Shown: positions 18,319 through 26,806 of the stretch, piece after piece | Layout of the letters: every line of letters begins with the position of its first letter | How positions within the stretch are numbered: the first letter of the stretch is position 1 | Assembly: GCA_041398565.1 (NCBI GenBank) | Contig: JAWKUN010000005.1 | Coordinates: 992,001 to 1,056,000, forward strand | Reading direction: 5' to 3' | Length of the DNA: 64,000 nucleotides | Source: DATGPD01 sp041398565 | GTDB taxonomy: Bacteria; Planctomycetota; UBA1135; UBA2386 | Position numbers and translations under genes: made by a program | The notes under the pieces: model-generated | Seen by the model: the letters and a program-made list of their open reading frames with translations, nothing else | Told to the model about the DNA's origin: nothing | Database searches by the model: none

Positions 18319-19296
18319 TCAGCCGATGCGGAGGTCGAGCAGATCTTGCACGTCGAGCAGGCCGCGCACCACACCGTTCGTGTCCACGACAGGAAGCTGG
18401 TCGATGTGTGCTTGGTGCAAGTAGGCGAGAGCCTCGAGCGCGAAGGTGTCGGGTGCGATCGAGCGCGGGTTGCGCGTCATCACTTCCAGGATCGGGATCG
18501 TGCTGACCGAGTCACGGCCCTCTTCGAGCAGCCGGCGCAGGTCACCGTCGGTGAAGAACCCGATGAGCCGCCCGCCGTCGTCGACGACGCTGGTGGCACC
18601 CGGGCGGCCCGGAGTCTTGGTCATCACCTGGATGGCGTGCAGGACCGTGACACCCTCGCCTGCTCGCAGAACGGGGTTGCGCTCGCCCACGCGCATGAGC
18701 TCCTCGACTTTCATCAGGCGGCGGCCGAGGTCGCCGCCCGGATGGAAGCGCGCGAATTCGGCAGGCCCGAAGTTGCGCCCCTCTTGCACGACCAGTGCCA
18801 ACGCGTCGCCGAGCGCCAGCATCGCGGTAGTCGAGGCCGAGGGGGCGAGCTTGTAGGAACCCGCCTCGGCGATCTCGCCGGTCTCGAGCACCATGTCGGC
18901 GTGACCGCCGAGGCTGGAGGCGCGCGTCTGGGTCAATGCGACGATGGGTACCCCGACCGCCTTGACCGGTGCCAAGAGGCGCAGCACCTCCTCGGTCTCG
19001 CCCGACTTGGAAAGGGCGAGGAGCAGGTCTCCCTCCACGACCCGTCCCAGGTCGCCGTGGATCGCCTCTGCGGGGTGCAAGAAGATCGAGGGGGTGCCGG
19101 TGGAAGCGAGGGTGACCGAGATCTTCTCCGCCACCTTGCCAGCCTTCCCCATCCCAGCCGTAACCACCCGGCCCCGAAGGCTCAAGATCGCATCTACGAC
19201 GCGCAGAAAGTCGTCCCCGAGCTGGTCGGACACGCTGCGGACGGCGGCGGCCTCCTGCTCCAGGATCTCGCGCGCACGCTGCAGCCGGGGATTCAT
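18319..19296 (-). CDS. kdsD: D-arabinose 5-phosphate isomerase (SIS domain plus two CBS domains)
   Basis: Converts ribulose 5-phosphate to arabinose 5-phosphate, the first committed step to KDO. The 325-residue protein has the family layout: SIS sugar-isomerase domain (about residues 40-175) with VVTAGMGKAGKVAEKI, the HPAEAIHGDLG block and SKSGETEEV, followed by two CBS domains with DLGRRLMKVEELM and FTDGDLRRLLE. ATG 19296 gives the standard N-terminus. It is the first gene of the kdsD-kdsC-lptCA-lptD operon and is divergent from scpA across 173 bp. Confidence 0.94.
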   Translation of the reverse strand: MNPRLQRAREILEQEAAAVRSVSDQLGDDFLRVVDAILSLRGRVVTAGMGKAGKVAEKISVTLASTGTPSIFLHPAEAIHGDLGRVVEGDLLLALSKSGETEEVLRLLAPVKAVGVPIVALTQTRASSLGGHADMVLETGEIAEAGSYKLAPSASTTAMLALGDALALVVQEGRNFGPAEFARFHPGGDLGRRLMKVEELMRVGERNPVLRAGEGVTVLHAIQVMTKTPGRPGATSVVDDGGRLIGFFTDGDLRRLLEEGRDSVSTIPILEVMTRNPRSIAPDTFALEALAYLHQAHIDQLPVVDTNGVVRGLLDVQDLLDLRIG

Positions 19297-19469
19297 GGGC
19301 GGGAGATTAGCGAAAGGCGTGGGCAAACGCTCCACGGCGCGCGGGCACTCTGGCGACGAGTCCGCACCGGTGGCGGCGGCACTTCGACCCTCGGCCGCGT
19401 TGGAAAACACCACTTGTCGCCGGTCGTCCGTATTTCTTTCCACACCAGCGCGCTACGCTGCGCCAGCCC

Positions 19470-20282
19470 ATGGCCTTCCGCGTCGACCTACCCGTGTTCT
19501 CCGGGCCGATGGACCTCCTGCTCCATCTGATCCGCGAGCGCGAGGTGGACATCCACGAGATCCCGATCGCTCCCATTCTCGGCGACTACCTGGCGCACCT
19601 GGCGGTGCTGCAGGCGCTCGACCTCGCCGACGTCGGCGACTTCGTGGTGATGGCGAGCACTTTGATGGAGATCAAGTCGCGTGAACTCCTGCCACGCGAG
19701 GAGGTGTCCATCGAGGAGGAGTTCGATCCGAAGGACGATCTGATCCGCCAACTCCTCGAGTACAAGCGGTTCCGGGACCTTTCGCGGCGCCTGGAACGCC
19801 TGGCCCAGCGGCGGGCACGGCAGATGAACCCGTGGGTGCCGATCACTCCCGACGCTGCCAAGTCGACGGAGGAAGACGACGGCATCGACCTCGGCGACGT
19901 CGACGTGTGGACGCTGACCGCGGCGTTCGCCAAGCTGCTCGAAGAGACCGGCAGCGACTTCACGCTGCACTTCGGCATCGAGCGCAAGGACGTGCGCTAC
20001 TACGCGAGTCAGCTGTTGACGCGCACGAAGGGGCACGGCGAGGTGCGCTTCGAGGCCCTGTTCGAGAAGAGCGAGGGACGCATGGGCCTGATCGGCACCT
20101 TCACCGCCATGCTCGAGTTGATGAAGCAGGGCTATCTGCGCGCGCATCAGGACCAGTGCTTCGGCGAGATCGTGGTCGTCTTCGTCGGCGAGGCCGACGC
20201 GACCGTCGACGACATCCTGCCGCCGGAGATCGGTGCGGCAGAGAATCCGATCGTGCAGCCGCCGTCGCCCGACATGAACTGA
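19470..20282 (+). CDS. scpA: Segregation and condensation protein A
   Basis: Kleisin subunit of the SMC-ScpAB complex that folds and segregates chromosomes. The 270 residues start with the family signature VFSGPMDLLLHLIREREVDI, followed by VMASTLMEIKSRELLP in the N-terminal SMC-binding domain. The C-terminal winged helix lies around residues 190-250. scpB normally follows scpA but is absent here: the next bases are a tandem repeat and a gene on the other strand. The scpA stop codon TGA is itself the first three bases of that repeat. Confidence 0.92.
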   Translation: MAFRVDLPVFSGPMDLLLHLIREREVDIHEIPIAPILGDYLAHLAVLQALDLADVGDFVVMASTLMEIKSRELLPREEVSIEEEFDPKDDLIRQLLEYKRFRDLSRRLERLAQRRARQMNPWVPITPDAAKSTEEDDGIDLGDVDVWTLTAAFAKLLEETGSDFTLHFGIERKDVRYYASQLLTRTKGHGEVRFEALFEKSEGRMGLIGTFTAMLELMKQGYLRAHQDQCFGEIVVVFVGEADATVDDILPPEIGAAENPIVQPPSPDMN

Positions 20283-20517
20283 GCCGAAGGCTCGCGATCG
20301 CGAAGGCGATCGCCGGCAACATGCTCTGAGCCCGTACGCTCGATTCTTTCACGGGCGCAGAGCCGAAGGCTCGCGATCGCGCAGGCGATCGCCAGCAACA
20401 TGCTCTGAGCCCGTACGCTCGATTCTTTCACGGGCGCAGAGCCGAAGGCTCGCGATCGCGCAGGCGATCGCCAGCAACATGCTCTGAGCCCGTACGCCCG
20501 ATTCTCTCACGGGCTAC
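20280..20517 (+). repeat. Three tandem 79-bp structured repeats starting at the scpA stop codon
   Basis: Units begin at 20281, 20360 and 20439, an exact 79-bp period. Units 2 and 3 are almost identical; unit 1 differs at a few positions. Each unit contains the hairpin GCCGAAGGC, two copies of the palindrome GCGATCGC, and an outer GCCCGT/ACGGGC stem around CGCTCGATTCTTTC. The first unit begins with the TGA stop of scpA. A diverged copy lies at 54371-54447 on the minus strand, also starting at a stop codon. The array sits between converging genes and may end transcription, but its dispersed nature suggests a REP/BIME-like element. Confidence 0.9.
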
Positions 20518-20523
20518 TGAGGA

Positions 20524-21309
20524 TCAGGCCGGCGGTAGCAGTGCGGCCGCCCAGGCGGCAGCCAGGCTGGCGGCGTCTGCGGCGGCGAACTCGGCCTCGT
20601 CCTCGTAGCAGAATCTGCCCCACAGCTCGGCACAGCCCAAGGGGCGCGAGACGTGGGGCGCCGGCGTCTCGCATCGGCGTGGCACGAACCAGGTGGTCGT
20701 GCCGTCGCTGACCAGGTTGGCGGCGGCGCTCACCCGCAGCGCCAGGAGACGCGCCGCCGCAGCGGCGCGCGCCGCCCGCGCCCCACGCACCCCCAAGACG
20801 AGCCCGGGAAACGGTGGCGCCAGACGCACGACGTCGACGGCGGCCAGCGCCGGGTCTTCGTGTTCGAGCCTGGCGGGGACGGTGGCGAGTCCGGCGAGAA
20901 AGCCGAGGCGCTCGTGCACCAGGTGCAGGTGGGCGCGCGGCTGCGTGGCCGCCGCCCCCAGCGTGTTGAGCAAGGCGGTACCGCCGAACGGCTCGGCAAG
21001 CTCCAGCGCCAGGGCGATCAGCTCGGCGTCGGCCTCGCGCTGCGGGCGCGCGCTCCACAGCAGGGCGGCACGGCGAGCGAACGGGTAGCGATTGGGCGTG
21101 AGCACGGCGGCGGAACGGTCGCACTGCCACAGGCGCTCCTCGGCCAGGATGCGCGGCGCGCGGTCGGCGTGCAGCAGGACCTGCGGCGGACAGCGCCGGC
21201 GCGCTCGCTCGGGCAGCCACACCAGGTCGACCTCGCCGCCGAAGATCTTCACCGCGCGCGTCGCCTTGGGCGTCGCCGAGGGCAGGGACAGCGTGGCGAA
21301 CGGGTTCAC
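20524..21309 (-). CDS. HIT-like / ATP adenylyltransferase-like protein
   Basis: A 261-residue protein from the GTG at 21309; an ATG at 21384 would add 25 residues that do not look conserved. Two features recall nucleotide phosphorylases and adenylyltransferases of the HIT superfamily: NRYPFARRAALLW in the middle and QPRAHLHLVHE (about residues 144-154), which resembles the H-x-H nucleotide-binding motif of Ap4A phosphorylase and GalT. The exact HxHxH of classical HIT proteins is not complete. Substrate is unknown. The C-terminus is alanine-rich. It converges with scpA over the tandem repeat and is divergent from fmt. Confidence 0.5.
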   Translation of the reverse strand: MNPFATLSLPSATPKATRAVKIFGGEVDLVWLPERARRRCPPQVLLHADRAPRILAEERLWQCDRSAAVLTPNRYPFARRAALLWSARPQREADAELIALALELAEPFGGTALLNTLGAAATQPRAHLHLVHERLGFLAGLATVPARLEHEDPALAAVDVVRLAPPFPGLVLGVRGARAARAAAAARLLALRVSAAANLVSDGTTTWFVPRRCETPAPHVSRPLGCAELWGRFCYEDEAEFAAADAASLAAAWAAALLPPA

Positions 21310-21440
21310 GCGAGGATTGTTCCGTTGCAGCTGGCCGACGACCACAGCGTGTTTGCAGCGCTGTCGTCTCGGGGCTACCGTCATGCCTTCCGAGCCGACT
21401 CTCCGACTCGGAGCCCCTCAGTCCCGTCGACCGCCCCGCC

Positions 21441-22373
21441 TTGAAGATCGTCTTCTTCGGTAGCAGTGACTTCGCGCTGCCCACGCTGCGCGCAATGAAA
21501 GAGGGCGGGTTCGCGCCCGACTTGGTCGTGACCAAGCCCGACGCTCCGCGGGGCCGCGGGCGCAAGATCTACCCCGCAGAGGTCCGCCTGGAAGCCGAAG
21601 AGCTGAAGCTGCACTGCGAGCAACCCGACGACGTCAACTCGGAGGAGTTCCGTGCGGAGCTGGCCAAGCGCAAGCCGGACGTCGCCATCGTGGTCAGCTT
21701 CGGGGCCAAGTTCTGTCCCGAGCTGCTGGCCGTGCCGAGGCTCGGTTGCATCAATGCGCACGCGTCGCTTCTGCCCCTCTACCGCGGCGCGGCCCCGATC
21801 CAGCATGCGATCCGTGACGGACAGGCACGCACCGGGATCTCGATCATGCGCATGAACGAAGAACTCGACGCCGGCGATGTCATGCTGCAGGAGGAGACCC
21901 CCATCGACGCGCGCGAGACCGCTGGCCAGCTCCGTCAGCGCCTGGCTGAACTCGCGGGCAAGGTGACGGTGCAGGCGCTGAAGCTGCTCGATGGCGGTAA
22001 GGCGAAGTTCAAGGCGCAGGATGCCGCGAATGCGACGCGGGCGCCGTCGATCCAGAAGCCCGATGGCGTCATCAGCTGGAGCATGCCTGCCAAGCAGATC
22101 GATCTCCTGGTGCGAGCTATGACGCCGAAGCCGGGGGCGCAGACGCGCCTCGGCGCCAAGCGCTACATCGTGATGGAGGGCGAGGTGGAGCAGGACCTGT
22201 ACGGTCTGGGGGTCCCCGGCCTGGTGCAGTCGGCAGGCGAGGAGGGCATCCGCGTCTGCACGGGCAAGGACCTGTACCGCATCATCCGCATCAAGCCGGA
22301 GAACGGACGCAACATGACCGCCGGCGAGTTCGTTCGCGGCCATGCGATGCCGCCGGACGCGCGCTTCGGCTGA
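21441..22373 (+). CDS. fmt: Methionyl-tRNA formyltransferase
   Basis: Formylates the initiator methionyl-tRNA. The 310-residue protein has the family length, the N-terminal FFGSSDFALPTLRAM, the catalytic and formyl-donor signature around INAHASLLPLYRGAAPIQHAI, and a C-terminal OB-like domain. The start is TTG at 21441; no ATG or GTG gives a better N-terminus, so a rare start codon and low initiation are likely. def (peptide deformylase), which often precedes fmt, is not here. rsmB follows 106 bp downstream, a common pairing. Confidence 0.94.
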   Translation: MKIVFFGSSDFALPTLRAMKEGGFAPDLVVTKPDAPRGRGRKIYPAEVRLEAEELKLHCEQPDDVNSEEFRAELAKRKPDVAIVVSFGAKFCPELLAVPRLGCINAHASLLPLYRGAAPIQHAIRDGQARTGISIMRMNEELDAGDVMLQEETPIDARETAGQLRQRLAELAGKVTVQALKLLDGGKAKFKAQDAANATRAPSIQKPDGVISWSMPAKQIDLLVRAMTPKPGAQTRLGAKRYIVMEGEVEQDLYGLGVPGLVQSAGEEGIRVCTGKDLYRIIRIKPENGRNMTAGEFVRGHAMPPDARFG

Positions 22374-22479
22374 GGACGAATCGCGGATGGCTCGATCCTC
22401 TCGGGAGTCCTCGAATCCGGTGGCCACGGTCGGCCGGCGGGCTCGCCACGCATCGGGCTCTGGCGGTTGAGTCGGGCGC

Positions 22480-23892
22480 GTGGTTGCCCCTGACGCGCCG
22501 GTTCCGTCACCGAGCAGCCGCGACGCGGTCGGTCCCGCTCGCTGGCGCGCGCTGACGGCGTCGGTGGCGCTCGAGCGGGGACGTGTGACCCGCCTGCGCG
22601 ACGCCTTGCGCCTCGACGGGCTGTCGGCACGCGACCGTGCCCTGGCTCTGGAACTGACGCTCGGCGTGGAGCGACGACGTGTCACTCTCGATGTCGTTCT
22701 GAGCGCGCTCGCCGCACGCGGAACGCTGCCACCCGATCCCTACGCGCGGTGCGCCCTGCGTCTGGGTGCCTACCAGGTGCTGTACCTGCCTCGGATCGCG
22801 CCTCATGCCGCGGTGGCGACCGCCGTCGCGCTGCTGCGCAAGCAGCGCTCGTTCGTCAACGCGATGCTGCGTCGCTTGGCACGCCTGGTGGTCGATCGAG
22901 CCGCGGATCCGGCGTGCGCCCGCTCCGAGCTGCCCTTGCCTGGGACCGACCACGTCGCGCGCGCGCTGGTCCTGCCAGCCGACTCTCTGCCCGACCCCGG
23001 TTCGCAACCAGCGCAGTTCCTCGGTGCGCTGCACGGTCTGCCGACCGAGATGGTGACGCGATGGCTCACGCACCACGGCCTCGAGCGCACGCGGGCCCTC
23101 GTGGCGGCCTCTGCGGCGACGCCGGGGGTGACCCTGCGCGTGTGTCCCGTGCAGACGAACGCCGAAGTCTTGGGCCAGGTGCTCGCCGCCGAAGGTGTGC
23201 GCGTCGTGCCGCTGAGCGACCCGCGTCTGTTGCAGCTCGCTGCGATCGAGGGCGAATCGCCGTTCACGACTCGGGCCTACCGCGACGGATTGTTCTCGGT
23301 GCAGGATCCCACGGCGCTGGCGGCAGCGGATGCCGTGGCGGTGCTGCCTGGCGAGACCGTCCTCGACCTGTGCGCGGCGCCGGGCGGCAAGGCCAGCGCC
23401 CTCGCCGAGGCGCTGGCGGGCCGCGGCGCTGTCTACGCGCACGATGCCGACCCGTCCCGGTTGGCACAGGTCCGCGAGACGTGCACGCGGCTGCACCTGG
23501 AAGCGACCTTGCACGTCGTCGACGAACTCGCCAACGCGCCCGAGTGGTGCGACGCCGTCCTGGTGGATGTTCCGTGCTCCAACACCGGCGTGCTGGCGCG
23601 CCGCGTCGAGGTCCGCCGCCGAGCCCTGGCCCCGGCGCTGCCCACGTTGGTGCGCGAACAGGCCGCGCTGCTGCGGTCGGCGATCGCGCGGACGCGTCCG
23701 GGCGGCAGGGTCGTCTACAGCACCTGCAGCCTCGAGCCGGAAGAGAACCGCGGCGTGGTCGACGCAGTGGTGGGGGCCACCGGGGGGGTGACCGTGGAGC
23801 GGGAGCAGGTCACGTGGCCGGAGGCCGGGCAGCACGACGGTGGCTACTTCGCGGTCCTACGGGTCGGGGGCGACGACGGCTCTCGACCGTGA
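22480..23892 (+). CDS. rsmB: 16S rRNA (cytosine 967-C5)-methyltransferase RsmB
   Basis: Methylates cytosine 967 of 16S rRNA with S-adenosylmethionine. The 470 residues comprise an N-terminal NusB-like RNA-binding domain (about 20-160, with RCALRLGAYQVLYL and RSFVNAMLRRL) and a C-terminal Rossmann methyltransferase. Motifs are LDLCAAPGGKASALAE (SAM binding), VDVPCSNTGVLARR (Cys that helps release) and YSTCSLEPEEN (catalytic Cys). All key residues are present. Translation appears to start at GTG 22480. It follows fmt as in many bacteria. Confidence 0.93.
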   Translation: MVAPDAPVPSPSSRDAVGPARWRALTASVALERGRVTRLRDALRLDGLSARDRALALELTLGVERRRVTLDVVLSALAARGTLPPDPYARCALRLGAYQVLYLPRIAPHAAVATAVALLRKQRSFVNAMLRRLARLVVDRAADPACARSELPLPGTDHVARALVLPADSLPDPGSQPAQFLGALHGLPTEMVTRWLTHHGLERTRALVAASAATPGVTLRVCPVQTNAEVLGQVLAAEGVRVVPLSDPRLLQLAAIEGESPFTTRAYRDGLFSVQDPTALAAADAVAVLPGETVLDLCAAPGGKASALAEALAGRGAVYAHDADPSRLAQVRETCTRLHLEATLHVVDELANAPEWCDAVLVDVPCSNTGVLARRVEVRRRALAPALPTLVREQAALLRSAIARTRPGGRVVYSTCSLEPEENRGVVDAVVGATGGVTVEREQVTWPEAGQHDGGYFAVLRVGGDDGSRP

Positions 23893-23955
23893 TGCGATTT
23901 CGACGCACTCGCGATGTGCGTCGATCGATCGTCCGGGCTAGGGTCCAGGCCTCGC

Positions 23956-24777
23956 ATGCACCTCGGCTACAACACCAACGGTCTGCAGAACCACCGGCTC
24001 GACGACGCGCTGCGCCTGCTCGCCGACTCGGGGTATGCGGCCGTGGCTCTGACTCCGGACGTGTCCCACCTGGATCCGCTGCGCTGCACCTCCGCCGAGG
24101 TGCAGACCATCGGCGCCCTGGTCCAGCAGCTCGGTCTGCGGGTCGCCGTCGAGACGGGGGCCCGCTTCGTACTCGACCCGTTCCGCAAGCACGAGCCGAC
24201 CCTGATGAACCGCGACCCCGATGCGCGGACTCGACGCTTGGACTTCTACCGGCGCTGCGCCGCCATCGGCCGCGACCTAGGTGCCGAGGTGCTGTCGTTC
24301 TGGAGTGGAGTCGAGATCGACGCAACGGGGTCCGACGGCCACGCGTGGTTGCTCGACGGTGTCGCCCGAACGAGTGCGCTGGTGCGGGACGCCGGTCTGA
24401 CCCCGGCTCTGGAGCCGGAGCCGGGGATGGCCGTGTCGACGTGTGCGCACTACGCGACGGTTGCCGAGGCCCTGGGCGCGGCCGCTCCGTCCCTCTGTCT
24501 CGACGTCGGTCACTTGTACGTGACGGGGGAAGGCGACCCGGAGACCGTCATCGCTCGGCACGCAGGCGCGCTGCGGCAGGTGCACGTCGAGGACATGCGT
24601 CGCGGCCGCCACGAGCACTTGCCGCCCGGAGAGGGCGACGTCGACTTCGCCGCCGTCCGACGCGCGCTGGAGGGCGCGGGCTACGACGGGTGCGTCTGCT
24701 TCGAGCTGTCCCGGTCGTCGCACGCTGCGCCCGACATGCTGCGCCGGTGTCGAGACGCTTGGCACGCGGCGCGTTGA
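23956..24777 (+). CDS. Sugar phosphate isomerase/epimerase-like TIM-barrel protein
   Basis: A 273-residue protein of the xylose-isomerase-like TIM-barrel superfamily (AP endonuclease 2 family). Supporting features are the opening MHLGYNTNGLQ strand, VAVETGARFVLD, LEPEPGM with a likely metal-binding Glu, CLDVGHLYVTGE with Asp and His ligands, and VHVEDMRRGRHEHLPPGEGDVDF, where the His and Glu complete a metal site. Substrates in this family are diverse sugars and cyclitols and cannot be read from sequence. ATG 23956 places the first barrel strand at the N-terminus. The gene follows rsmB by 63 bp and may be co-transcribed. Confidence 0.72.
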   Translation: MHLGYNTNGLQNHRLDDALRLLADSGYAAVALTPDVSHLDPLRCTSAEVQTIGALVQQLGLRVAVETGARFVLDPFRKHEPTLMNRDPDARTRRLDFYRRCAAIGRDLGAEVLSFWSGVEIDATGSDGHAWLLDGVARTSALVRDAGLTPALEPEPGMAVSTCAHYATVAEALGAAAPSLCLDVGHLYVTGEGDPETVIARHAGALRQVHVEDMRRGRHEHLPPGEGDVDFAAVRRALEGAGYDGCVCFELSRSSHAAPDMLRRCRDAWHAAR

Positions 24778-24867
24778 GTCAGGATCTCCGTCCGGCAAGA
24801 CTGCGGCGAAGATCGATCCTGGCGAAGATGTGGCGGCCGCAGGAGACGCGCGCGCCCGGAGGATCCG

Positions 24868-25227
24868 CTAGCGCAGTCGGCCCATGATGCCGCGCAACGC
24901 TGCCTCGGCCTCGGTGAGATGTCGCTGCAGGTCGAGGGCGCGCTCGGGCACCCCCACGGTCGCCCCTTGCCGGCAGTCGTTCTGGATGCTGTCGCAGTCG
25001 TTCTGCACGTGGATCGCGCCGAGGTTGCCCGACGAGCCCTTGAGGGCATGGGCGGCGCGCTCGACCTGCTCCCAATCCTGAGCCTCGATGCCCCGCAGGA
25101 TGGAGTTCATCTTGGTCGGGCCATCGGCCAGAAACATCTCGATGAGATCGATCAAGAGCTCGGGATCGCCATCCTCACTGAGGGCGAGCAGCTCGTCGAT
25201 GACCTCCATGTTGAGAGTCGCTGTCAT
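24868..25227 (-). CDS. Orphan histidine phosphotransfer (HPt) protein
   Basis: A 119-residue all-alpha protein matching the HPt domain of multistep phosphorelays. The phospho-accepting His is in RAAHALKGSSGNLGA (His 60), with the conserved Lys and Gly residues after it. No histidine kinase or response regulator is nearby, so its partners must be encoded elsewhere. The C-terminal helix contains two cysteines (NDCDSIQNDCRQ) that are unusual for the family. ATG 25227 is preferred over an upstream start that would add ten residues. Confidence 0.82.
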   Translation of the reverse strand: MTATLNMEVIDELLALSEDGDPELLIDLIEMFLADGPTKMNSILRGIEAQDWEQVERAAHALKGSSGNLGAIHVQNDCDSIQNDCRQGATVGVPERALDLQRHLTEAEAALRGIMGRLR

Positions 25228-25373
25228 TGCGTGTTCCGGGTCCGAGTCCGTCAGCAATGCGCTCTATCGACGCGGGGCCGGAACGGCTTGACCCGCACTC
25301 GAGCGTGTCGGCGGAACGGCCGGCGGCGCCGGCCGAAGACGGCCGGTGGCTGACGACGGCAGCGGCCCCTGCG

Positions 25374-26597
25374 CTACGTCGCCAGCGCGATCTGCCGCAC
25401 CTGCTGCTCGCTCAGGAGGCGCTTGCTCGCCTTGCCCGCATCGAGCACGCGCTGCACCCGGTCGTCGGTGGCCTCGATCCCCAGCTTGTCGAGCACCCAC
25501 GTGACATTGCTCTTGCCGCTCATGGGCCCGACGCTGATCTTCTGCTCGAGTCCGACCACGTGTGCGGGCACACCGGAATAGACGCTGTCGGCCAGGGCCA
25601 CGTCGCCCTTGCGGAAGGCCTTGATCACCGCCGCGGCGTGCACGCCGGTGCCGGTCTCGAACGCGTCGGAACCGAACACGGGGTAGTTGTGCGGGATGTC
25701 GACGCCGATCGCCGCGGCCGCCTTGGCGACGTACTGCGGCAGCTTGCGCAGATCGTTGTCGATCCAGCCTTGCAGCTTGCAGTTGACCAGCAACAGGTCC
25801 ATCGGTGCGTTGCCGGCACGCTCGCCCACGCCCAGCGCCGTGCCGTGCACGCGGTCGGCACCGGCCTCGATGGCTGCCAGGCAGTTGGCGATGCCCAGGT
25901 CGCGATCGCGGTGGCCGTGCCAGTCGACGCGGATCGTCGGATCGTGCGCGTCAGCGAGTTTGCGCACGAAACCGACCAGCGCCCGCACCCCTGTGGGGGT
26001 GGCGTGTCCGACCGTGTCGCACACGCACAAGCGCCGAGCACCGAGCTCGATGGCCAGAGAGTAGAGGGCACGCACCGTGTCGGGGTGGGCGCGCGTCGTG
26101 TCCTCGGTCACGTACATGACCGGCAGATCGTGGTCGCGAGCGAAGGTCAGCGCCGAGCGGGTGTTGTCGAGCATGCGCTCCAGCGTCCAGTCCTCCGCGT
26201 ACTGTCGGATGGAGCTGCTGCCGATGAAGGCGGCGACCTCCACCGGGATGCCCACGGCCTGGGTGATCGCGGCCACCGGTTCGATGTCGACCACCACCGT
26301 GCGGCAGGCGACGTTGGCACCGATCCTCAGCTTGTTGTCGGCGATCTCCTTGGCGAGGCGCTGGATGTCGGCGCGCGGGCGGCCGCCGGCGCCGGGTAGG
26401 CCCAGGTTCACCGAGTGGATGCCGAGGTCGTCCATCAGGTGCACCAGCTCGATCTTCTGCTCGATGCTCGGATCCTGGGCCGAGGGCGATTGCAGGCCGT
26501 CGCGCAGGGTCTCGTCGTCGAACTCGATGGCGCGTGCCGGCCGGAATGTGCCGTCGGCTCGGTTCCAGTCGTAGATCAGGTCCTCGACTCGGGTCAT
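25374..26597 (-). CDS. 2-isopropylmalate synthase-like DRE-TIM metallolyase
   Basis: A 407-residue member of the HMGL-like/LeuA superfamily, which condenses acetyl-CoA with a 2-oxo acid. The metal and substrate motif is FDDETLRDGLQSP near residue 27; the HxH metal motif is in DWHGHRDRDLG, and GVGERAGNAPMD is the conserved acyl-CoA loop. The regulatory C-terminal leucine-binding domain of true LeuA is missing; residues after the barrel form only the short linker-type subdomain. It may make isopropylmalate, homocitrate, citramalate or a related product. No leuB, leuC or leuD is adjacent. ATG 26597 gives the typical N-terminus. Confidence 0.7.
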   Translation of the reverse strand: MTRVEDLIYDWNRADGTFRPARAIEFDDETLRDGLQSPSAQDPSIEQKIELVHLMDDLGIHSVNLGLPGAGGRPRADIQRLAKEIADNKLRIGANVACRTVVVDIEPVAAITQAVGIPVEVAAFIGSSSIRQYAEDWTLERMLDNTRSALTFARDHDLPVMYVTEDTTRAHPDTVRALYSLAIELGARRLCVCDTVGHATPTGVRALVGFVRKLADAHDPTIRVDWHGHRDRDLGIANCLAAIEAGADRVHGTALGVGERAGNAPMDLLLVNCKLQGWIDNDLRKLPQYVAKAAAAIGVDIPHNYPVFGSDAFETGTGVHAAAVIKAFRKGDVALADSVYSGVPAHVVGLEQKISVGPMSGKSNVTWVLDKLGIEATDDRVQRVLDAGKASKRLLSEQQVRQIALAT

Positions 26598-26806
26598 ACG
26601 AGGGATCTTATAGGGCGGCGCGAGAGCCGTGCCGGCGGCGTTCTTCGCGGTTTGCCGCGGGTGGGCGTCCCGACACGGGCCCGCGCGGCGCTCGGCCGCC
26701 GATCCCCGAGCGGCGGAGCGATGGGGATCACCGCCGCGGATTGCTCTTCTGCCGGCTGCGGCCACAATCGATCCACCTGTCGCGCTCTCCAGGTCGCCTC
26801 TCGCCC

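Noticed and set aside
20280..20517. CRISPR array
   Set aside because: The 79-bp units repeat completely with no variable spacers and there are no cas genes.
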